Source: Microtetraspora glauca (GTDB lineage Bacteria > Actinomycetota > Actinomycetes > Streptosporangiales > Streptosporangiaceae). Taken from it: DNA of 64,000 bases. Below the pieces are notes generated by a model. That model saw only the letters and a program-made list of their open reading frames with translations. It was not told where the DNA came from and did not search any database. Position 1 is the stretch's first letter; every line of letters begins with the position of its first letter. Location: assembly GCA_001570385.1 (NCBI GenBank), contig BBYL01000006.1:186001-250000 (forward strand), written 5' to 3'. A program made the translations under genes and the position numbers. Below, piece by piece: positions 42,276 through 50,476 of the stretch.

Positions 42276-45092
42276 CGTCTCGCCGTCCGTCGCCGTCGCC
42301 GTCGGCGCGGTGACGCGAGCGGGGACGTCGGCCATCCAGGAACGGGCGCCGCCGCGGCGCAGCCGGTGCAGGAAGTCGAGGACTCCCGCCAGGCCGGTGT
42401 TCCAGCCGAAGCTCACCTTGTCGCCGTTCTCGTCCGGCACCACGAGCAGCCCGTCTCGGAGCACCGCACGCGCTGACAGGCATGCGGCCAGTTCTTCGGC
42501 CTGGTCGTGGTAGGCGGGTTCGCCGAGCAGGCCGGCCATGTCGAGCAGGAACTGTCCGTCGCCCGCGAGTCCGTGGCAGGCGGCGCTTCCCGAGGACAGA
42601 CGGGAACGGCGGACGGCCGCCGCGGCACCTCTCGCGGCCTCCAGGAGACGTTCCCCACCCGTCGCGCAGTGGAGGCGGATCAGGAAGGTGCCGATCCCCG
42701 AGGACCCGCTGCACCAGTGCGGCAACTTGACGGTGCCGCCGGGGGATTCCCCCCACCAGGTGGCCTCGCCGATGGGATGGGCCGCGGCCAGCAGCGTCCG
42801 TCCGGCGAGCAGGGCCGTGTCCAGGCAGTCGTCGCGTTCGAGGCCGGTGGCGGCGGCGAGCAGGAAGGTCCCGATCCCGGCCACGCCGTGGGCGAAGCCG
42901 TAGTGGACCAGGCCGGCGAGTGCGGAGGGGAAGGTTTCGGGGATCGTCCACAGCACTCCGCCGGGCGTGCGCTCGGCGCTCGCGAGCAGGGCGTCGGCGC
43001 AGCGGCCGGCCATGTCACCGAACCGCTCGTCGCCGGTGGCATGCCACAGGTGCAGCAGGGCCAGCCCGGTGCCGGCCAGGCCGTGGCAGACGTCCGGGTT
43101 CGGCCAGGCGACCGGCAGACCCAGCCCCAGGTCGACGGCCGCCGTGCACAGGCCGTCGTCGGCGAGCACCCGGCCGGCTTCGTACAGGCCCCAGGCGATA
43201 CCGGCCCGGCCGAAGTACAGCCCCGGCGACGGCCTGGCCTCAGCGGCCACACGCCGGGCCGTCCAGCCGGCCGCGCTCTCCAGCGTGGCGGTGACATCGG
43301 AGCGCCACGACTCCGGGATGCCGCCCTCCGCGCCGGCGGGAGTGTCCAGAAGCGAGGCCAGGAGTTTGAGAACTCCGGCTGTGCCGTACTGGACCGCGCA
43401 GGGGTCGGAGGCGGCGCCGAAACCCGAGGCGGGCCAGAGGCGGCCGCGCCCTTCCGGATCGCCGGCCGCGTCGCGGTCCATCCGCCGGAGCGTGTGCGCG
43501 ACCCCGTCGCGGAGCAGGCGGTCCTGATCCACCCTGTCGAGGCGATGGGTGGGGGTCGCGAAGGGCCCGGGTTCGGTGTCCGGCCTGTCGAGGAACTCGT
43601 CGACCCGGCGCAGATCCCAGCGCCGGGCCGGGTCCTCCCGCATCAGGCCAAGGATCATCGGCGCCATCGCCTGGGCCAGGGCGTTGCCCCCCGACGCCAC
43701 CTCGACCAGCGACCGTACGCGGGAATCCCACGCGCGGTCCCCCGGTGTGTCGTCGGCGGCGAGCATCGGCCGGCAGGCCGTGGTGAGGAAGAACACTGTC
43801 GCTCCCAGGGCGTACAGGTCCACTTCGGCCGTCGGCGCCGGGCCGTGCCTGGGCCCGCGCACCTGTTCGGGCGGCGCGTAGCCCGGCGTGAACGCCCTCG
43901 TCACCGGGGCGCCGGGGACGGCCGCCATCTCCAGGTCGATCAGCCGGCAGTCGCCGTCCGAGCCGACGATGACGTTGTCCGGAGTCAGGTCCCGCAGCAC
44001 GTAGCCCTGCTGGTGCACGACACGGACCAAGCGGGCGAGCCTGCGCACCACGCTCATCGCCGCGGCCTGCCATCCGCCGGGGTTCGCGAGCTGCTCCTCA
44101 CCGGCCCAGGCGCTGAGCATCGTGCCTTCGAGGTGCTCCTGGGCCAGGAACAGGTTGCCGTCCTGCTCGAACAGGTCCATCTTGCGACTGGTGACGCCCA
44201 GCGGCGCGAGGAGGTCGAGCATGCGCGCCTCGTGACGGAGATGGTCGCGTTCGTCCTGTCCTCCCAGCGTGGAGCTGAGGTGCGGGCGCGCCTGCTTGAT
44301 CACCACCCGTCGGCCGGAGATCCGGTCCTCCGCCAGAAACACCCCGCCCTTCGCGCCATGGCGGATCGCCTGGCGGACCACGAACCGGTCGGCCAGCAAT
44401 ATGGCCTCCGGAGCGGCGGTGCGCACCGGAGCCTGGCCCGACTCGAACGGGCAGGTGGCCCATTCCGGGGGCGAGTACCAGGCGTTGCGCCGGTCGATCA
44501 CGCTGGCGCCGTCGGGGGCGGTCAGACTCGAACTGTAGGCGCCGTCGTTGTCGAGCGCGCTCCGCGCCGAGAACACCCCGAAGCGATAGTGGACCAGGCT
44601 GCCCGGCCGGTAGGCCCGGTCGGAGAGAATGGGCGGACCGGGCAGGCCGTAGGTGGCTGCGTGCAGCTCCTCGGCGATCGCCCTCGCCGCCTCGTCGTCC
44701 GGGGGATAGACGGTGACGAACTTGCCGACCGATCCGCGGTCGGCGCCCCTGTCGAGGAGAGCGGCCAGATCCTCGAGAGCGGCGGCGAATTTGAACGGGC
44801 AGCGGTGGCGGGCGAGCACCTCGGCCGCTCGCGCCAGCACGATCGGAGCCGACAGCGGCGTCGCCGACAGGTGCAGCTTCCAGCCCTGCGCCCGGACGGG
44901 GAGCGGGGCCGGGGTGACGTATGTCCACGGTCTGCCGCACAGGATCTCCCATCCGTCGCCGGCCGCCGCCGGATATCCCGTCTCGCCGGTCCCGCTGTCC
45001 GCGTGCCGACGCACGGCGGCCCTGGCGATGTCCTCCAGCAGGTGGGCGTCCGTGCCCTCACGCTCCTGCGCACCTGTACCGCTCATGCTCAC
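42270..45092 (-). CDS. Class IV-like lanthipeptide synthetase (LanL/LanKC)
   Basis: A 940-residue three-domain enzyme. Residues about 1-210 match the LanKC N-terminal lyase-like region (YVTPAPLPVRAQGWKLHLSA; GKFVTVYPPD). Residues about 220-480 form a Ser/Thr kinase-like domain: VFLAEDRISGRRVVIKQARP with the ATP Lys, YVLRDLTPDNVIV as the catalytic loop, LIDLEMA at the metal site. Residues about 560-925 form a LanC-like cyclase whose zinc ligands are present in PHWCSGSSGIG and ACHGLAGDG; class III enzymes lack these, so class IV is favoured. The GTG at 45092 or ATG at 45086 may start it. Substrates phosphorylated and dehydrated at Ser/Thr are expected. Confidence 0.92.
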   Translation of the reverse strand: MSMSGTGAQEREGTDAHLLEDIARAAVRRHADSGTGETGYPAAAGDGWEILCGRPWTYVTPAPLPVRAQGWKLHLSATPLSAPIVLARAAEVLARHRCPFKFAAALEDLAALLDRGADRGSVGKFVTVYPPDDEAARAIAEELHAATYGLPGPPILSDRAYRPGSLVHYRFGVFSARSALDNDGAYSSSLTAPDGASVIDRRNAWYSPPEWATCPFESGQAPVRTAAPEAILLADRFVVRQAIRHGAKGGVFLAEDRISGRRVVIKQARPHLSSTLGGQDERDHLRHEARMLDLLAPLGVTSRKMDLFEQDGNLFLAQEHLEGTMLSAWAGEEQLANPGGWQAAAMSVVRRLARLVRVVHQQGYVLRDLTPDNVIVGSDGDCRLIDLEMAAVPGAPVTRAFTPGYAPPEQVRGPRHGPAPTAEVDLYALGATVFFLTTACRPMLAADDTPGDRAWDSRVRSLVEVASGGNALAQAMAPMILGLMREDPARRWDLRRVDEFLDRPDTEPGPFATPTHRLDRVDQDRLLRDGVAHTLRRMDRDAAGDPEGRGRLWPASGFGAASDPCAVQYGTAGVLKLLASLLDTPAGAEGGIPESWRSDVTATLESAAGWTARRVAAEARPSPGLYFGRAGIAWGLYEAGRVLADDGLCTAAVDLGLGLPVAWPNPDVCHGLAGTGLALLHLWHATGDERFGDMAGRCADALLASAERTPGGVLWTIPETFPSALAGLVHYGFAHGVAGIGTFLLAAATGLERDDCLDTALLAGRTLLAAAHPIGEATWWGESPGGTVKLPHWCSGSSGIGTFLIRLHCATGGERLLEAARGAAAAVRRSRLSSGSAACHGLAGDGQFLLDMAGLLGEPAYHDQAEELAACLSARAVLRDGLLVVPDENGDKVSFGWNTGLAGVLDFLHRLRRGGARSWMADVPARVTAPTATATDGETP

Positions 45093-45188
45093 GCCGCAAC
45101 CCCCGTCGTCTTATCTGACGGCTGAATCCGCCCGGATCCCGCCTGGTCCCCGTCTGCGACGGCGGGAAGACCGGCAGGCAGGGGGAGG

Positions 45189-45212
45189 CCTCCCCGGCCG
45201 CGGCCGGGGAGG
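45189..45212 (-). terminator. 24-bp perfect palindrome between small peptide ORF and lanL
   Basis: CCTCCCCGGCCG followed by CGGCCGGGGAGG. It lies 46 bp after the peptide stop and 97 bp before the lanL start, so it could be a partial terminator as at 27632. Confidence 0.6.
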
Positions 45213-45257
45213 CGTGCTCAGAATCCGGGGGAGTCCTTATGGGTGCCTAGCGGGCGC

Positions 45258-45326
45258 TTAAACCGCCGCGTACGAGGTGAGAGGTCGTACGGTATACGGC
45301 TCAAGGGCTTTCAGGGGAAGCGACAT
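45258..45326 (-). CDS. Candidate 22-residue leader/precursor peptide upstream of lanL
   Basis: The frame begins MSLPLKALEPYTVRPL and ends TSYAAV with TAA. AGGGA lies eight bases before the ATG, and an inverted repeat ATACT-GAA-AGTAT (45365-45377) lies about 40 bp upstream. Like the 40133 peptide it starts MSL, contains LEP, and has Ser/Thr but no Cys. Placement peptide-hairpin-modifying enzyme is the classical RiPP order. It is short and could be chance. Confidence 0.45.
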   Translation of the reverse strand: MSLPLKALEPYTVRPLTSYAAV

Positions 45327-45971
45327 TGGCGGTTGTCCCTGAGTCATTCGTGTGTGGGATATGCATACTGAAAGTATTGCTCTGTGAATGGGGCGGAGAC
45401 TGGTTATTTTGGCATGGCCGTCCTTCTTGTCGGCGGAGAAGAGAAGCCGCATCGGCGGTGACAAGGAGGCCGGTTGGTAAATAATGGCGACCTGGGCGGC
45501 GAGCGGGAAAGTCTGCCTGTTCGCGGGGGTTGAACCGACGGGCCCAGGACCGGCCCTCAGGTTTCCCTTGTCAAGGGTGAGATTGCCCGCAATGCTGCAG
45601 AGGCTGCGGGAAGGACGATTTCCTTTCGTTTCTGCGGGGCCCGGCGGCGGGTCTGACGGAATCGTTGTTCCGAATCACCAGTGGAACCTTGATCCGCGTG
45701 CATTAAGGCGACTTGTGGCGGCTGTCGCGTGCGGTCACGAGCGCCACCAGGGGGCGGGGGGATGATCAGCCCGTCCCCGTCATCGTCCCCCTGCTCTCCG
45801 GGTTCGAGCGGCAGCGGGTTCTCGAGTGCTCTTCGACCCCTGGCGAGGTGGTGTACCCGCCGCATGCGGGCGGAGACCAGCGGGGAGTGCCGGCGGTCGA
45901 TGATCCGGCCGTGGGCGTATGACCCGAACAAGCGGATCAACGAGACCATGACGCGCCTACTTCGGCGAGGG
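45327..45971. other. Intergenic region upstream of the lanL operon
   Basis: About 645 bp. It should contain the operon promoter; the ATACT-GAA-AGTAT repeat lies at 45365-45377, CCCTTG-T-CAAGGG at 45567-45579, and a degenerate motif copy near 45667-45681. A leftward frame at 45557-45949 has no recognisable domain and I do not call it. Confidence 0.45.
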
Positions 45972-46325
45972 TCATCCTCGCACCCAGTCCCTGGCGTCCA
46001 GGCCCTTTGTGAAGCCTCTCAGAGTTCGAGGTTCCGCATCGCTGTCATGCAGGTCTGGGGCATACGCGTACGGATCGCGGCCGGCAGGCGTGTCCGGATA
46101 GCCCTGACGCCCCGGGGGGAGTAGCGGGTGGAAGGTAGGGCGCGGCACCTGCCTGGCTTCGATGTCACGCATCGCCTGCTCCAGCTCGGCGATTCGAAGG
46201 TCGGCCTTCGCTTTGACCTGGCGGATCTCCTCGTCGATCAGCATCCGCATCCGATGCACCATCTCCACGCTGTAGGCGAGCCGGGACGTAGGGGCCACGT
46301 CGGGCAGGGCCTGTGCTTCCGTCAT
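45972..46325 (-). CDS. Small hypothetical coiled-coil protein
   Basis: A 117-residue protein. Residues about 18-58 form an amphipathic helix (MVHRMRMLIDEEIRQVKAKA then DLRIAELEQAMRDIEAR), followed by a Pro/Gly/Asp-rich disordered tail. ATG 46325 has GGAG six bases upstream. A perfect CTTG-N7-CAAG site lies 59 bp before the start, so it may belong to the same regulon as the protease on the other side of the gap. No family recognised. Confidence 0.65.
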   Translation of the reverse strand: MTEAQALPDVAPTSRLAYSVEMVHRMRMLIDEEIRQVKAKADLRIAELEQAMRDIEARQVPRPTFHPLLPPGRQGYPDTPAGRDPYAYAPDLHDSDAEPRTLRGFTKGLDARDWVRG

Positions 46326-46381
46326 GTGTGTCTCCGTTCAGAGGGTGGTCCGGGGTCCGGCGCTCCCACGTCACCCGACCC

Positions 46382-46400
46382 AACTTGTAATTGACAAGAT
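46382..46400. promoter_or_regulatory. CTTG-N7-CAAG site upstream of the coiled-coil gene
   Basis: AACTTGTAATTGACAAGAT: perfect CTTG/CAAG arms with 7 bp between. Confidence 0.55.
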
Positions 46401-46814
46401 GTGTGCCCGGGCCCGGTCCGTCTACGACAAGATTTGCCATGAATAAGGTGCGACGGCATGGGTGTTTTCGGACACTTACGCCCTTACGTGGGTAAGCGCC
46501 GGGGCGATGAGGTGAACGGTGAACTCATCTCGCCGAGCGGCGTACGACGAAAAGCCGGCGGGCCACCAGCGTGCGGCGGGTTCCCTTAAGTCTCCTAAAG
46601 GGGTCGGTGGATGAGTTTTAGTCCCTATTGGAAGCTCCGCGGCAAGCGCCAGGTATTTCACAAGGGAACCGGCCTCGGTTCGCTCACGGTTTAAGGGGTC
46701 CGGGAGAGCGACGAGCAACCTGCCTGTCGTGGAGGTCGCCGTGCCGCCGGTCGGGTCCTCTGCCGAGCTGATCCTCGCGGCGCGCGGCGCAGAACCCGGA
46801 GGCGGCTCAGGGTG

Positions 46815-46836
46815 ATTTTGACATTGACAAGATAAT
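46815..46836 (+). promoter_or_regulatory. Motif site overlapping a -10 for the trypsin-like protease gene
   Basis: ATTTTGACATTGACAAGAT ends inside GATAAT (46831-46836), a good rightward -10 with no matching -35. The same arrangement (motif joined to GATAAC) precedes the repeat-peptide gene. The protease GTG is about 107 bp downstream. Confidence 0.55.
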
Positions 46837-46942
46837 GGAAATGCGTCATCTTACCAACGACAAGGAGCAGCCGGAGAAGACGGAACGACCATGAGTCGCG
46901 CCCTCGTGGTGGGCCTCCCAGAACTCATCCAAGGAGGTATCG

Positions 46943-48253
46943 GTGAACAGTGCATGCGCGGTCCGGCGTGCCGGGCTCGCGGCGGGAGCCTTCCTGCTGC
47001 TCGTCGTCGGTATGGGGAGCCCCGCTGTACAGGCGCGGACCTCGGGAGAGGATACGGGGGACGGCACGGTCGCGGCCGCGCTGGCGGCCGCCCCCGTGCC
47101 CGGTGGTTTCGCCACCTGGGGCGACCTGATGAGCATGCAGAACACGCTCAACGCGGCCGCGGAGAAGATCCAGAAGGCGGCCGCGGCGACCAGGGGGAGC
47201 GGTTACGCGAGCGTGGTCGCGGCCCCGGAGAACCGGGAACTCCTCGTGTACTGGCAGGGCAGGGTGCCCGCCTCCGTCCAGCGTGTCATCGACGAGCAAA
47301 ACAGGTCCGTTCCCGTCCGGGTGCTGCCGGCGCGATACAACCAGGAGCAGCTCCTCGCGCAGGTGCAGCGGCTCGGCGCGAACGGCGCCATCGGGGAGGC
47401 CGCTCCTCGCGCGGACGGCAGCGGCATCGACGCGCGGTGGGCGAAGGGACGGTCGCAGGCCCAGAGCCTCGACGCCCAGAGCCTCCTGACCACGGCGAGC
47501 GTGGACGTGCGCGTGGATACGGCCGCGGGCGAAGTGGAGATGACGCCGTTCGCGGGACATTGCGCGGACGGCGCCTCGTGGTGCCGTGAGGACGACACCG
47601 CTCCCTACTACGCCGGGGCCAGGACGGGGAACTGCACCGTCGGCTGGCCCATGCATGTCCAGGGCACCACCAGTCTGCTGAGCGCCGCACACTGCGCCGG
47701 CCTGGGTGAGACCGTCTTCGACGGCGGCGGCGACCCCATGGGTCTCGTGGTCAACGACAACCAGCGAGCGGACACCCTCATCATCAACGCGCGGGGGGCC
47801 GGCCGCATGTGGGACGGCGGCTGGCAGAACTCGTCGTACACCAAGCCCATCGCCGGAGCGTCGTTCAGCAACGTCGGCAACTGGCTGTGCACGTCGGGCG
47901 CCTCCTCCGGCGTTCTGTGCAACATCCAGGTCAAGGCCAACAACCTCTCGGTCGGCAGCGCCTATCCGCTGGTGAAGGCCGAGCAGGTCGACCACACCAG
48001 TGCCGCCGGTCACGGTGACAGCGGCGGACCCGTCTTCGAGCTGACCAGCGCCAACGCCAAGGTCCTCGCCAAGGGGACGATCACGGCCGGCGACGTGAAC
48101 ACGAAGGTGGCGTGCACGGGCGAGATGTGGACGGGACGGGAATGCGCATGGCGTATTTACTACGCCGACACGAGCCAGGCCCTCGCCCGCTACAGCGCCA
48201 TCATCGTCGTGGACGGTCCGCAGCAGGGCTTGACGGCGGACGCCAAGAAGTAA
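46943..48253 (+). CDS. Secreted trypsin-like serine protease (S1 family)
   Basis: A 436-residue protein. The signal peptide is about residues 1-32 (RRAGLAAGAFLLLVVGMGSP to VQA). A pro-region runs to about residue 200. The chymotrypsin-fold domain then shows His in LLSAAHCAG, Asp probably in NQRADTLIIN and Ser in GHGDSGGPVF, and Cys pairs for disulfides (GHCADGASWC; LCTSGASSGVLC). GTG 46943 has AAGGAGG seven bases upstream. Its promoter shares the motif found before the repeat-peptide gene, which makes it a candidate extracellular maturation or effector protease. Confidence 0.9.
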   Translation: MNSACAVRRAGLAAGAFLLLVVGMGSPAVQARTSGEDTGDGTVAAALAAAPVPGGFATWGDLMSMQNTLNAAAEKIQKAAAATRGSGYASVVAAPENRELLVYWQGRVPASVQRVIDEQNRSVPVRVLPARYNQEQLLAQVQRLGANGAIGEAAPRADGSGIDARWAKGRSQAQSLDAQSLLTTASVDVRVDTAAGEVEMTPFAGHCADGASWCREDDTAPYYAGARTGNCTVGWPMHVQGTTSLLSAAHCAGLGETVFDGGGDPMGLVVNDNQRADTLIINARGAGRMWDGGWQNSSYTKPIAGASFSNVGNWLCTSGASSGVLCNIQVKANNLSVGSAYPLVKAEQVDHTSAAGHGDSGGPVFELTSANAKVLAKGTITAGDVNTKVACTGEMWTGRECAWRIYYADTSQALARYSAIIVVDGPQQGLTADAKK

Positions 48254-48291
48254 CCGTACGAGCAGGGCAGCAGGCGGGATCGGCGGAGAGG

Positions 48292-49125
48292 ATGTCCGTG
48301 GACGGCGAAGACGGAAAGTTGTTCCAGGCGAGTTCGACGGCCGCGGAACAGGCGGCGGCCGAGAAGTATCTCGCGCGGGCCTCCCAGCACCCGGTGATAT
48401 GGGCGGTGCGCGCTGCCGCCCTGGACCTGCTGTCGGTTGCTCCCGGCAGCAGCGTCCTGGACGTGGGATGCGGGCTCGGCGAGATGTCGACGGCCTTCGC
48501 CCATACGGTGGGCCCGGACGGGTCGGTGGCCGCCGTCGACCTGAACCCCGCGATGGTGGCCGCGGCCCGCGACGATCACGTCGCCTCACCGCAGGACGCG
48601 GTGGTGACGTACCAGGTCGCGGATGTGACCTCCCTCGACCTCGGCGCCGATTTCGACGTGGTGTGGTGCGAGCGGGTCCTGCAGCACGTTTCCGATCCCG
48701 ATGCGGCAGTCGGTTCCATGGCGCGGTCGCTGTCTCCCGGTGGCCGGGTCTGCGTCGTCGACGCCGACTGGGGCGCGCTCGTCGTCGACGGTGTCGACCC
48801 GGCCCTGACGACGCGCGCTCTGGACGCGTTCCGGCTGAAGTTACGTCAGCCGACCATCGGCCGCACGCTACACCGCCGGCTGGTGGAGGCAGGCCTGGCC
48901 GATCCCATGGTGCGCTCGGTTCACCCGATAGCGACCAGCCTGGCGGATGCCGCGTCCGTGATCCCGGTCCTCGACAGGCGGCAGGCCGACCTCGTGGCGG
49001 AGGGAGATCGGGCGGACTGGTTCGACTCCCTCGAACTGGCCGACGCCCGGGGATGTCTCCTCGTGGCCATGCCCATCTACGTGGCGGTGGCGACGAAACC
49101 CAGCCGGACCAGCGTTCTGGTGTGA
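48292..49125 (+). CDS. Class I SAM-dependent methyltransferase (UbiE/MT11-like)
   Basis: A 277-residue methyltransferase with motif I SVLDVGCGLGEMSTAFA, an acidic ribose contact in AAVDLNPAMV, motif IV DFDVVWCERVLQHV and LSPGGRVCVVDADWGALVVD. The C-terminal helical cap (LRQPTIGRTLHRRLVEAGLA) is common in small-molecule methyltransferases. It begins 38 bp after the protease stop on the same strand and may be co-transcribed. Convergent with ketosynthase debris. Substrate unknown. Confidence 0.85.
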   Translation: MSVDGEDGKLFQASSTAAEQAAAEKYLARASQHPVIWAVRAAALDLLSVAPGSSVLDVGCGLGEMSTAFAHTVGPDGSVAAVDLNPAMVAAARDDHVASPQDAVVTYQVADVTSLDLGADFDVVWCERVLQHVSDPDAAVGSMARSLSPGGRVCVVDADWGALVVDGVDPALTTRALDAFRLKLRQPTIGRTLHRRLVEAGLADPMVRSVHPIATSLADAASVIPVLDRRQADLVAEGDRADWFDSLELADARGCLLVAMPIYVAVATKPSRTSVLV

Positions 49126-49129
49126 CGGC

Positions 49130-49426
49130 GGTGCGGCGCCGCCCCGGTGGGTCGCCCCACGCGCTCGCGCGTGCTCTTCCGACTCCAGCACCACGATGCC
49201 CGAGCCATCGCCGAGGACGAACCCGTCACGCCCTTTGTCGAACGGCCGGGACGCGCGCTCCGGCTCGCCGTTCCGCCTGGACACCGCCCGCATCGCGGCG
49301 AAGGAGTTCAGACACATGGGATGGATGGCCGCCTCGGTGCCCCCGGCGACGACCACGTCGGCGCGGCCCCCCTTGATCATCTCGATCCCGTGACCGATGG
49401 ACTCCGCGCCGGAGGCGCAGGCACTC
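49130..49426 (-). pseudogene. Internal fragment of a FabF-type ketosynthase
   Basis: The frame reads ACASGAESIGHGIEMIKGGR, ADVVVAGGTEAAIHP, SFAAMRAVSRRNGEPERASR and PFDKGRDGFVLGDGSG, the stretch from the active-site Cys to the domain middle of a beta-ketoacyl-ACP synthase. Both ends are missing. Confidence 0.8.
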
Positions 49427-49849
49427 CGCCGAGGCAGGCGAGGCCGAACATCGGTATCCGCCTGACGTCGGAGCGCATCCCGAGGCGGCTCGCCACCCTC
49501 GCGTCGATGGACGGCAGGGCGATGCCGGTCGCCGAGGTGTACATGATCATGTCGACGGCGCCCGGCGCCAGTCCGGCGGCGTCCAGCGCCGACCTCAGCA
49601 CCTCGGTCCCCAGCTCGACGGCCGCCTCGATGAACGTGTCGTTGGCCATCCCGAAGCCGTTGACCCTGCCGTACTCCTCCAGGCGCAGAACCAGGTTGCG
49701 GTGCTCGACCCGGCGGACGTGCGCAGCCGGTCGAGCAAGCGGCGGCTGCCCCCTTGGGGAAGTCACGCCTGTGCGATCGCGTCTGTGATTTCCGACTGCG
49801 GATAGCGGTACGGAGGAAGGGCACCGCAAACGGCGGCGATGTGGGTCAT
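49424..49849 (-). pseudogene. N-terminal fragment of a type III polyketide synthase
   Basis: From ATG 49849 the frame reads MTHIAAVCGALPPYRYPQSE and meets an in-frame TGA at 49763. After it LLDRLRTSAG continues, then a frameshift near 49700 leads to VEHRNLVLRLEEYGRVNGFG, NDTFIEAAVELGTEVLR and RRIPMFGLACLGG, ending at the catalytic-Cys region where the FabF fragment begins. Non-functional. Confidence 0.8.
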
Positions 49850-50476
49850 GTGAACTTCCCGGCCAGCTGACCGTGGTGGGTATACGAGTGAAGGCCGACG
49901 TTCGGAAGCTCCTGTTCGCCGCGCATTCGGACGGAAATCCGGGCACGACGCCAACCGACGCGACCCTCGAGGGATCAGATCGAAAGAAGCCGGTCGTCGG
50001 GACCGTACTCGTCATCTTCAACTAACTTGCCATTGGCAAGATTTACTCTCCGGGGTTCCTTGTCGACGGGTGGCGCGAACCGCGGATGGGCGTATGCCAG
50101 GCCATGAGGCTCACCGGACGGCGCGATGGGCGTCGCCGGATCGGGCGGCACCTTGGTGAAGGCGCAGGACCCGGGTCGACGGCGGTCTCTGCCCGCAGGC
50201 TCGAAGGCGATGAGGTCCTGATCGCCCGCAAGGCTCTCTTTATCGGCGACAAGAAAAGGAAAAGGTCGCAGCCGCACGATCGGAAGGTGCTCAGCCGGAG
50301 GCCGCTGACGGGCCGGCGGGGCCGCGGAGCCTTTTCGTCGTCCGGCCGTCGTCCGCGCCGTCGCACCTGGATGGTCCGGCGACGCGGCACCCCGGGAGCC
50401 GTCAGGGCCGCCCCAGCTCCCCGGTCTCTTCGCCGACATCTCTGGGCTACTTCGGGTGAATCAAGGAGAGGCTTGA
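49850..50476. other. Intergenic region upstream of the fusion enzyme gene
   Basis: About 627 bp. Holds the site at 50026-50040. A leftward frame (49975-50439) is open but without recognisable motifs. Confidence 0.45.
50024..50042 (+). promoter_or_regulatory. CTTG-N7-CAAG site upstream of the GNAT-methyltransferase fusion
   Basis: AACTTGCCATTGGCAAGAT, perfect CTTG/CAAG arms. It is 435 bp before the ATG at 50477, so its target is less certain than for the other sites. Confidence 0.4.

Larger units (their letters stand above)
46326..46942. other. Divergent promoter region with two motif copies
   Basis: About 617 bp between the coiled-coil gene and the protease. Contains sites at 46384-46398 and 46817-46831. 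A leftward 80-codon frame (46476-46718) lacks any recognisable feature. Confidence 0.5.

Noticed and set aside
42507..45125. An 872-codon rightward frame antisense to lanL
   Set aside because: The lanL strand shows kinase and LanC zinc motifs; the opposite frame shows none.
45667..45681. A possible further copy of the CTWG-N7-CAAG motif upstream of lanL
   Set aside because: Arms are CTGG and GAAC, too degenerate to count without a scoring model.
45484..45765. A rightward 93-codon frame upstream of lanL
   Set aside because: AAGGAGG is too far from its ATG and the product is featureless.
45557..45949. A leftward 130-codon frame upstream of the lanL operon
   Set aside because: No ribosome site and no recognisable feature; the stretch RRHSPLVSARM hinted at a protein, but not enough to call a gene.
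46476..46718. A leftward 80-codon frame in the protease promoter region
   Set aside because: No domain, no ribosome site, and it lies between regulatory motif sites.
49975..50439. A leftward 154-codon frame before the fusion-enzyme gene
   Set aside because: No clear family; codon use and Pro/Arg richness look like non-coding DNA. A remnant gene cannot be excluded.
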